Origin: UBA2040 sp041674745
GTDB taxonomy: Bacteria > Bacteroidota > Bacteroidia > Flavobacteriales_D > Crocinitomicaceae
Length of the DNA stretch: 64,000 nucleotides
Assembly (NCBI GenBank): GCA_041674745.1
Contig: JBAYVD010000001.1
Location: forward strand, 310,001 to 374,000
Direction: 5' to 3'
Numbering within the stretch: the first letter of the stretch is position 1; every line of letters begins with the position of its first letter. The notes below the pieces were generated by a model that saw nothing but the letters and a program-made list of their open reading frames with translations, did no database searches and had not been told where the DNA came from. The position numbers and the translations under genes are program-made. Below are positions 58,431 through 64,000 of this stretch, piece by piece.

Positions 58431-58883
58431 ATGAATGCAACTGTGATTTTATGCGTGTCTTCCTTGTTACTCTTCGGGTGCAGTGATTCTAAGAAGGAAA
58501 GTGTTGCAATTGCCAAAGAAACGAGAGATGAAGTGCTAATGCTCGATAACCCCAGCCTATTCATGGGCTCAAATTTTGCAGAGTTCATTCAGATGAATCA
58601 CAAGCTTGGCAACTATCAAATTATGCTTCAATTCACCTTCAAGGAGACAAGAGAGCGATTTACGGCCCCTGAGTTGATTGATTTCTTCAAGAACATGCAA
58701 TTTAGTTACCCACTTCATTTAATCTCTAAGAATGAGGAAAACGGGCTAATAACGCTGTTTTACAGAACCACCATTGATGCAACTGAGAGAACAATCCAGT
58801 TGAATGTTAAGGTTGAGAATGATACTTGCAAGCTTGTTCTGGATGTATTGAACCCTGGGGAGCCCTTTATTGGCATTAGATAG
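58431..58883 (+). CDS. Small lipoprotein, unknown
   Basis: A 150-aa lipoprotein (MNATVILCVSSLLLFGC; lipobox LLFGC, Cys17). The mature part (FAEFIQMNHKLGNYQIMLQF; FTAPELIDFFKNMQFSYPLH) is not recognised. The start is set at 58431 because the 27-bp motif precedes it. It is the first of several small motif-preceded genes. Confidence 0.75.
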   Translation: MNATVILCVSSLLLFGCSDSKKESVAIAKETRDEVLMLDNPSLFMGSNFAEFIQMNHKLGNYQIMLQFTFKETRERFTAPELIDFFKNMQFSYPLHLISKNEENGLITLFYRTTIDATERTIQLNVKVENDTCKLVLDVLNPGEPFIGIR

Positions 58884-59333
58884 CTTAATTTGGAGTTCTA
58901 AATTGAGGCCCTATATTCGGTCGCTTTATAAGCCTCAAATGCCCTGTAGCCCTTTTGTCGGTGGTGCACCAAACGAGATGGAAAATCCATTTTTGTGACA
59001 AATACTTCAACCAACAGAAATCATCAATACAGAAAATTTTTTCTACCAAATTTTTATCCCAAACTTTTAAGGTAAATATTGAGCGTCAAAAAAGCCCTAA
59101 AACAGATTGCTATTGGCGGTCATTAAGTAGCATAGAAATAATTATTCACTGATAAACAGTGTTTTAAGTGTTGTAATTGCCGTTTATACGCCATAAACGA
59201 TAAAGTCCTACTCGCATCATTTTTTTTTCTCCAGTTGCATCAATCGAATTAAACATTCCCTTTTTAGAAAATTTAGGCGTAAACCACTGAACCTCCGTAA
59301 CTTTGCTGATTTGATTCGTTATATGCATATAGA
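58884..59333. other. Intergenic region with 27-bp leader motif, copy B
   Basis: 450 bp without a supported gene; a 65-codon open stretch (58955-59152) lacks a ribosome site or recognisable protein character. It contains the palindrome GGTGCACC (58964-58971) and, at its right end, motif copy B (59297-59323; GTAACTTTGCTGATT + TGATTCGTTATA), which includes an exact -7 box TAACTTTG and ends 10 nt before ATG 59334. Confidence 0.65.
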
Positions 59334-59654
59334 ATGGGGCAATTATTTCTGAGCGTTATTCTGATAATATGGTTGCTCCTATTTGCTTGTCTAATCAGGG
59401 ATAAAAATAGCAATGCAAATTCATCACTAAAAACATACTATATGGAGAACACACAAGAGGTAAAAGATAAAGTACTTGACCGCTTAATTATCATGACGAA
59501 ATGCATGAACAGGATTTTCTCAACGGCAAAATCAACTGGAAAAACGGAGTGGCAACTTTTGGTGGAGCTAAGTGACGAATTATCTTCTGCAGAAGTTGAT
59601 TTACAAGATGACCTTGGCGACAATAAGTCTGATATATTTGGCGACTTCCATTGA
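59334..59654 (+). CDS. Small membrane-anchored protein with LIxMTKC domain (paralogue 1)
   Basis: A 106-aa protein. An N-terminal hydrophobic segment (MGQLFLSVILIIWLLLFACL) is followed by a helical domain (about 37-106) with LDRLIIMTKCMNRIFSTAKS and LLVELSDELSSAEVDLQDDL. This domain aligns without gaps to the protein at 59720 (about 15 identities over 46 positions, including L-I-x-M-T-K-C). The motif copy B 10 nt upstream supports this start rather than the internal ATG 59442. Unknown family. Confidence 0.7.
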   Translation: MGQLFLSVILIIWLLLFACLIRDKNSNANSSLKTYYMENTQEVKDKVLDRLIIMTKCMNRIFSTAKSTGKTEWQLLVELSDELSSAEVDLQDDLGDNKSDIFGDFH

Positions 59655-59687
59655 TTTGATGTCTGTTTTTAAGCTCCATCTGTTGCC

Positions 59688-59714
59688 GTAACTTTTCTGA
59701 ATTAATTCGTTATT
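59688..59714 (+). promoter_or_regulatory. 27-bp leader motif, copy C
   Basis: GTAACTTTTCTGAAT + TAATTCGTTATT. It ends 5 nt before ATG 59720, the closest spacing among the five copies. Confidence 0.7.
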
Positions 59715-59719
59715 AATGT

Positions 59720-59998
59720 ATGAGATTCGACCTAAACAATCATCTACTTACTGAACTAATTCGCATGACCAAGTGCTTAGTTAATCTAATGTCAGAAGTG
59801 AAAAATGAAGGTGCGGATTTGAAAAATATTTTGCTTGATATTCAAATCGAGCTATTCAGCACCGAGAGCATAGTTAAAGCAAAGCAATTAAAATTGATTG
59901 AAGAAGTATTTGACCCAATCACTCGATGCAATATGCCCCAGGGTGTAATTAAGTTAAAGCTCAAAGGCGGTGTCCCAGAATTGTTTTTCCTTAACTGA
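59720..59998 (+). CDS. Small LIxMTKC protein (paralogue 2)
   Basis: A 92-aa soluble protein: LLTELIRMTKCLVNLMSEVK, then ILLDIQIELFSTESIVKAKQ, and a divergent tail (ITRCNMPQGVIKLKLKGGVP). It is homologous to the C-terminal part of the previous protein, so the two are a tandem duplication with divergent ends. Unrecognised family. It is 5 bp before the next gene and likely co-transcribed with it. Confidence 0.72.
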   Translation: MRFDLNNHLLTELIRMTKCLVNLMSEVKNEGADLKNILLDIQIELFSTESIVKAKQLKLIEEVFDPITRCNMPQGVIKLKLKGGVPELFFLN

Positions 59999-60003
59999 AA
60001 GAA

Positions 60004-60633
60004 ATGGATATTTATCGTCATACTAATCCGCAAGGAGTTGAACTCTTTCACCTAATTCATTTTGCATACAAGGATGAACTCGGAATTGAACGAAAGAAAT
60101 TGGTTTCTTCAATTCCTACAGAGCTAATGAAAAGCTCCAATGAGAAAATCTATGGTCTTTTCGAATTGCAGTCCAAGAGAATTGAATCAGATTGGAAGAT
60201 GGACATACTTGAGTCATTGGGTCGGTCAGTTGCGGAGATTCCACTAAGCCATCAATTCTGCTACCCAAGCTCTCTTCTGAGCAAGGATGGAACATTGACA
60301 GCAAGCAAACTGCATCAACTCGTTAAGGGCTTTGAGGACCTCCAATTGAAGCCAGGGAATTACTTATCTGAAAATCATTGTCCAGTCAAGCATTTTGTTC
60401 TTTGCTCGAAGTTCTATCAGTACCGAGAATTCTCAAAAGAGCGATTTATCCGTGATGTGAAATTAATCACAAGGAGTGAATTTGAAGTATCAATGGAAAC
60501 AAGTAAACAATGGAATGAATATCAAAGGTACTTGAAGAGCAAGGTTGGCTTTCTGAACACAAAGACTGTGGATGGATATAACTGCAACATACTCTTCCAT
60601 GGCAAAGGACCAGTTTTTGAGTTCATCTATTGA
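60004..60633 (+). CDS. Hypothetical protein downstream of the LIxMTKC pair
   Basis: A 209-aa soluble protein, starting 5 bp after the previous stop. It opens MDIYRHTNPQGVELFHLIHF and has a mixed charged composition with several Cys. No motif recognised. Its operon position suggests a link to the LIxMTKC proteins. Convergent with the winged-helix replication-like gene. Confidence 0.7.
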   Translation: MDIYRHTNPQGVELFHLIHFAYKDELGIERKKLVSSIPTELMKSSNEKIYGLFELQSKRIESDWKMDILESLGRSVAEIPLSHQFCYPSSLLSKDGTLTASKLHQLVKGFEDLQLKPGNYLSENHCPVKHFVLCSKFYQYREFSKERFIRDVKLITRSEFEVSMETSKQWNEYQRYLKSKVGFLNTKTVDGYNCNILFHGKGPVFEFIY

Positions 60634-60653
60634 TTCAATTGAAATCAACATGC

Positions 60654-61901
60654 TCATTCGTTTTTAGCATAAACCAAAGCCTTCTTTTTTAATGCTTCCT
60701 TGGTCATTGCTGTTAGCTTGTAGCTTGATGGTCTCTCGCTTGGCTTTAAGGAGCTTAATACACCAAACATCTTTTTTGCTCTTTCAATGTCATTGTCATG
60801 TGTTGAAAGGTAGAATTTAGTGAAATCCCACATATTCAATCTATGCGTAGTAAGCCCATATCTATCATCAACTAACTCACTTGCGTACAACTCGGCATAG
60901 GCATCAGAAATCGCTCTCAGTTCTTTCATTTCATCAGGTTTGATTTCTTTTTTCTTTTGCTTGAGCATCGTGTTAATGTATTTCTCAATTGATTGTATTT
61001 TGTATCCATCTGAATCTCTATAGTCGTTCTCTACAAGCACATTGAATACCTCATAGGCTGATTCTGTTGAATACCCTTTTTTTGTTGCATACGCAGTTAT
61101 TCTGTCCAAAGAAGGCTGTTCCCTATAATTGAAGAAATACTTGTTGGTAGCTTGTTCCTTCACCCTTTGAGTAGCTCCGTCCACATTTGTTGAAGTAGTC
61201 ATTGAAGTGGCTGTTCTCTTTTCGACAAAATGATTAGACTGAGTTTTTTCATTTCCTTGAATCACTTCCTCCTCTTTCATTGATTCAATAACTCGATTTT
61301 CTACAATTGAATCAGGAGTTGAAAGTTCAACTGTTTCCTTTTCTACTTCAACTAAAATAAAATCAGTTGCTGTATCTGTATCTGTTTTTTTCTGTTCAAT
61401 AAGTTCTGTTTGACTTAACAAGTCAGAATTAGATACAGATACAGATACAGAATTAGTTTTATTTTCTTTTGTATTGTTGTTGTTAGTATTATTATAGTTA
61501 GTCTTATTAGTTGCCGATAGCGGGTTTCTGGTTACCAACGATTGGTTACCTGAATTCGGTTGTCGGCTAACGGTTGATTTCATTGGGATAACAGAGTTCT
61601 TGTCGAGTAATTCAATAGATTTATTGGATAGCAAGAAATATGTTTCCTTCGGAGTAAACCGTCCGTTATCTAAGCGAATTCCGCCTTCAATTTTCTTGTC
61701 TATAAATCCCTTTTCTTCAAGTGATTTGAAGATTCGATTGATAACAGTTTTGCCATCAGTTGACCTACTAATAAATTCATCTTTGTATGCCTTCCAGTCT
61801 CTTTTGTTTCTAAAGAAAGTTGCAATCACTCCTTTTTCATCCCACGATAGCATGTCATTATCCAGAATTTCGTTTGGCACTTGTGTAAAGTTTTCTTTCA
61901 T
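60654..61901 (-). CDS. Phage replication-like winged-helix protein
   Basis: A 415-aa protein. The N-terminal domain (about 1-95), MKENFTQVPNEILDNDMLSW, FFRNKRDWKAYKDEFISRST, GKTVINRIFKSLEEKGFIDK, is the winged helix seen in phage replisome-organiser and plasmid replication proteins of this kind. A long low-complexity linker follows (TNYNNTNNNNTKENKTNSVS), partly encoded by tandem ATACAG repeats around 61435-61450. The C-terminal part (about 300-415; SIEKYINTMLKQKKKEIKPD) is helical, perhaps DnaD-like. A role in element replication is inferred. The start at 61901 excludes 13 residues that do not fit. Confidence 0.72.
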   Translation of the reverse strand: MKENFTQVPNEILDNDMLSWDEKGVIATFFRNKRDWKAYKDEFISRSTDGKTVINRIFKSLEEKGFIDKKIEGGIRLDNGRFTPKETYFLLSNKSIELLDKNSVIPMKSTVSRQPNSGNQSLVTRNPLSATNKTNYNNTNNNNTKENKTNSVSVSVSNSDLLSQTELIEQKKTDTDTATDFILVEVEKETVELSTPDSIVENRVIESMKEEEVIQGNEKTQSNHFVEKRTATSMTTSTNVDGATQRVKEQATNKYFFNYREQPSLDRITAYATKKGYSTESAYEVFNVLVENDYRDSDGYKIQSIEKYINTMLKQKKKEIKPDEMKELRAISDAYAELYASELVDDRYGLTTHRLNMWDFTKFYLSTHDNDIERAKKMFGVLSSLKPSERPSSYKLTAMTKEALKKKALVYAKNE

Positions 61902-62030
61902 TTTAATGTGTAAATTTTGATTATAAAAAAATCTAAGCATTTGATTTTAAGAAATCAAATTCCAACCTGAACTTTCTTAAAAAAAAGTAAATGAAATTGA
62001 ATTACCGCAGATGAAATCCCCGAACATTCT

Positions 62031-62342
62031 TTAGTGTTTATTGGTTAACTCATTTATAAAAGCATCAAAGGTGATTCGCTTTTTGTGTGAAATGTCGCTG
62101 TAAAGTTTAATAAGCTCATGTGGGTCCTGTAGATTGACAAACCCAAAATCAGGAAGTAAAATCCATTCATCGTTGTCAAACTCAAAAAAGAAAATATCAC
62201 CTTCAAGGTTGCTATCCTTTGGCACTAAGCGAAGCATCTTGAACACTCTGTTTGTTTCTCTGTGTGCAGTTGGAGCCATCATTGATGTATATCCAATTAG
62301 GTAGTCCTTGCCATTTATTGGTCGTATTATTTTATCTTTCAT
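62031..62342 (-). CDS. Small hypothetical protein after the orphan methyltransferase
   Basis: A 103-aa soluble protein (MKDKIIRPINGKDYLIGYTS; DIFFFEFDNDEWILLPDFGF). Its start overlaps the end of the methyltransferase gene by 11 bp, so it is co-translated. Not recognised. Confidence 0.7.
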   Translation of the reverse strand: MKDKIIRPINGKDYLIGYTSMMAPTAHRETNRVFKMLRLVPKDSNLEGDIFFFEFDNDEWILLPDFGFVNLQDPHELIKLYSDISHKKRITFDAFINELTNKH

Positions 62343-63342
62343 TTTGTCTTAATTGATTTGGTAAATCTTTGATTAAGTGAGCAACAACATCAACTGTGAA
62401 GCTCAAGCCTATTGCTTTGTGTTTTTCTGTCTTTGATACATCAGACACACAACTCACATGTCCTTCTGGAATGGTCATCATACGCTCTTCCTCCAAGATA
62501 CTTGTTAATCTATAGCATCCATTTGGATATGAATACTCATCTTGAGCGGAACCAGCCCGTCCCTTATACTCTGATTTTTCAAGAATTGCTGGATGGTCGA
62601 GGAGTTTCTGGAAAGTTGGGAGCTTTGCAAAGTCCTCATATTGATACACAATATTTCCAATGCTTCTTTTGTAGTGTCGATATATTCCATTTGTGAGGGT
62701 CACGTTATTGGATAGCACAACATTTGCTTTTTTCTTGTCGGTATATCCGTTGACAAGGACATCTTGAAAATCAGATTGAATAGGTTGCGGAACCGTCAAG
62801 CCTGTTAAGTTTGACCAATATAACCTTGACCTACTTGCTGGAGCAATGAGTGATGATTGAATCTTGATTGGCTCAATCGGTTCTCCCATCGCTTCGGATA
62901 GTGCTTCTGTAATCTTCTCTTTTTCTTTAGACGGCATTGAAGCTACATTTTCAAGCAAAATGAATAGCTTTTCACCTTGAGGCTTTGCTTGTTTAATCTC
63001 CTTAATGATGCGAACGAATTCATAGAAAAGAGAACTGTCTTTCCCTTCAAGACCGCTTTTATCAACTGAATTCACCGAGCTGAGCTGGGTACAAGGACTA
63101 CCTGCTATAGCCAAATGGCAATGAGCATAGTCGGCTCCATTGATTTTGGTGACATCTCCAACTGAATGAAAAGTTGTATCTCCAGAAAAATTATAGTTCT
63201 GAATTCTGAGTGCTGGTTCAGAGATTTCAGAAGAATAGTAGTTGGAAATTTGAATATCGTTCTTTTTTAAGGCGAGTTTGGCGCAACTGATGCCATCGAA
63301 TAGGCTCAGGACATTTATCCCGTTTTGTTGTTTAGGTATCAT
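62332..63342 (-). CDS. Orphan phage-type DNA cytosine-5 methyltransferase (Dnmt3-like)
   Basis: A 336-aa m5C methyltransferase. Motif I VLSLFDGISCAKLAL (about 11-25), motif II YYSSEI, motif IV IAGSPCTQLSSVN with catalytic Cys (about 79-91), motif VI LLENVASM, motif VIII SRSRLYWSNL and motif X FTVDVVAHL at the C-terminus. SPC followed by TQ instead of PCQ, and RxRLYW, are typical of phage and Dnmt3-like enzymes rather than restriction-system ones. No endonuclease accompanies it. Probably protects element DNA or alters host methylation. It is followed by the small overlapping gene. Confidence 0.92.
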   Translation of the reverse strand: MIPKQQNGINVLSLFDGISCAKLALKKNDIQISNYYSSEISEPALRIQNYNFSGDTTFHSVGDVTKINGADYAHCHLAIAGSPCTQLSSVNSVDKSGLEGKDSSLFYEFVRIIKEIKQAKPQGEKLFILLENVASMPSKEKEKITEALSEAMGEPIEPIKIQSSLIAPASRSRLYWSNLTGLTVPQPIQSDFQDVLVNGYTDKKKANVVLSNNVTLTNGIYRHYKRSIGNIVYQYEDFAKLPTFQKLLDHPAILEKSEYKGRAGSAQDEYSYPNGCYRLTSILEEERMMTIPEGHVSCVSDVSKTEKHKAIGLSFTVDVVAHLIKDLPNQLRQNER

Positions 63343-63506
63343 TCTATTTATCGTTTTAAATAAATAGATAGCTTTTTCAATTCCGCCCTGGGTTTTTACC
63401 TATTAATACGAATCAAAATAACCAAACGCCCTATTCATGGGCTTTTCAGAGCTAAAATGTTTTCTATGAAAGGTGCGGTGTGGTTCACTCACGGAGCTTG
63501 GGAGCT

Positions 63507-63533
63507 GTAACTTTTCTGATTTCAATCGTTTTT
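63507..63533 (+). promoter_or_regulatory. 27-bp leader motif, copy D
   Basis: GTAACTTTTCTGATT + TCAATCGTTTTT, preceded by GGGAGCT. It is 35 nt before ATG 63569. The rest of the 63343-63568 gap shows only a weak GCCC/GGGC hairpin. Confidence 0.65.
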
Positions 63534-63568
63534 AAGGAATAGATTTTAACCAACTAAAATTAGCGATT

Positions 63569-63847
63569 ATGAAAAATGAAATGACAATCACCACAGAACA
63601 ATTTATTGAATTCAACAAAAACTCAGTAAAGCAAAAACTGAACAGAACATTCTACACAAGTAAAATGCTAAAAGCTGGAAGTATGAAAAAAGGGAAATGC
63701 TATGAATTCCATTATATGATGTTCCATGTAAATATGTTTGGAAATCCTTCTCAGCGAGTTCTTGTTATTTTGGAAAACACACTTGCCATTTTTGACATTA
63801 CCCTTGAAGACTATGATAAACTCATGCCAATGAAAATGGCTTCTTGA
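63569..63847 (+). CDS. Small protein, unknown
   Basis: A 92-aa basic soluble protein (MKNEMTITTEQFIEFNKNSV; MKKGKCYEFHYMMFHVNMFG; VLVILENTLAIFDITLEDYD). Not recognised. It is preceded by leader motif D and followed by copy E, so it sits in the same regulatory series as the 58-60 kb small genes. Confidence 0.72.
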   Translation: MKNEMTITTEQFIEFNKNSVKQKLNRTFYTSKMLKAGSMKKGKCYEFHYMMFHVNMFGNPSQRVLVILENTLAIFDITLEDYDKLMPMKMAS

Positions 63848-63872
63848 GTTCAAACAACACAATTTTGGAGCT

Positions 63873-63899
63873 GTAACTTTTCTGATTCCATTCGTTATA
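63873..63899 (+). promoter_or_regulatory. 27-bp leader motif, copy E
   Basis: GTAACTTTTCTGATT + CCATTCGTTATA, preceded by TGGAGCT as in copy D. It is followed 87 nt later by an ATG at 63987, the start of a gene cut by the window end. Confidence 0.7.
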
Positions 63900-63986
63900 A
63901 AATTACGTCCTTATTCGAAAGAAGTAAGGTTTTTTTTAGCAGTTTTCCCCAGCATAACTTAAACACTCGGTTAGATTCCGCTGGAA

Positions 63987-64000
63987 ATGAATAAAAAACT
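63987..64000 (+). CDS. Possible start of a gene cut by the window end
   Basis: ATGAATAAAAAAC gives only four codons (M-N-K-K). It is listed because leader motif E lies upstream, as in front of the other small genes. Nothing can be said of the product. Confidence 0.3.

Noticed and set aside
58955..59152. 65-codon open frame between the lipoprotein and LIxMTKC genes
   Set aside because: Non-protein-like composition, no leader motif and no homology recognised.
61435..61450. ATACAG tandem repeat as a contingency locus
   Set aside because: The unit is 6 bp, so length changes keep the frame; it only lengthens a Ser/Val-rich linker.

Overview
The window is chromosomal DNA from a member of the phylum Bacteroidota, most likely order Flavobacteriales; a Crocinitomicaceae/Fluviicola-like relative is a guess. 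The evidence is type IX secretion C-terminal domains (CotH protein, gliding-motility-type protein, two further T9SS-type proteins), families largely confined to the phylum (GLPGLI, HYC_CC_PP, IPExxxVDY, FISUMP), and repeated use of the Bacteroidota promoter -7 box TAnnTTTG.

Region 1 (0-24.7 kb) is mainly housekeeping and cell-surface genes: SRAP/YedK, prs, rplY/ctc, a CotH-P-domain T9SS protein, acyl-CoA thioesterase, lipoprotein MsrA, a TPR protein with a lipoprotein, serS, rplU-rpmA, an EamA exporter, IPExxxVDY, pyk, an AAA/DUF4143 ATPase behind four similar palindromes, gcvP, a large PKD/CHU-type secreted protein, an FrnE-like thiol oxidoreductase and two T9SS-type genes, one broken at a C7 tract. 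Four copies of a dispersed palindromic repeat lie in the first 12 kb. Two of them share a 69-bp identical block and flank a four-helix-bundle (23S-IVS/Avd-like) gene.

Region 2 (24.7-39.2 kb) is an aromatic amino-acid catabolism supercluster on the plus strand. A CRP/FNR-type regulator with N-terminal cysteines comes first, then a perfect TGTGA-N6-TCACA palindrome, then paaABCD, homogentisate dioxygenase, 4-hydroxyphenylpyruvate dioxygenase, a PTPS/QueD homologue, tryptophanase, 3-hydroxyanthranilate dioxygenase, kynurenine monooxygenase, a desaturase, tryptophan 2,3-dioxygenase, chorismate mutase, a U32 protein, a ferredoxin and a second desaturase. Phenylacetate, tyrosine and tryptophan degradation are thus tightly packed and possibly co-controlled. 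Kynureninase, PaaE and fumarylacetoacetase are not in the window.

Region 3 (39.2-49.6 kb) carries GNAT, metK, a metal-binding/TonB receptor/HYC_CC_PP cluster, NifU, a GLPGLI-outer-membrane receptor pair and a lipoprotein.

Region 4 (49.6-64 kb, continuing past the window) is an accessory island with a defence and phage flavour. It starts with a Panacea-domain antitoxin operon. A restriction-modification cassette follows, with a C5 methyltransferase, a BglII/BstYI-like endonuclease, a second PD-(D/E)XK protein, two XRE regulators and a C-box. Next is an XRE plus AlbA_2 (Schlafen-like) pair, then FISUMP and small lipoprotein genes, a tandem pair of small LIxMTKC proteins, a phage-replication-like winged-helix protein and an orphan Dnmt3-like C5 methyltransferase. 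Five copies of a 27-bp promoter/leader motif precede small genes in the last 6 kb and are the clearest unexplained signal there. No integrase is visible, so the island is probably truncated by the window edge.
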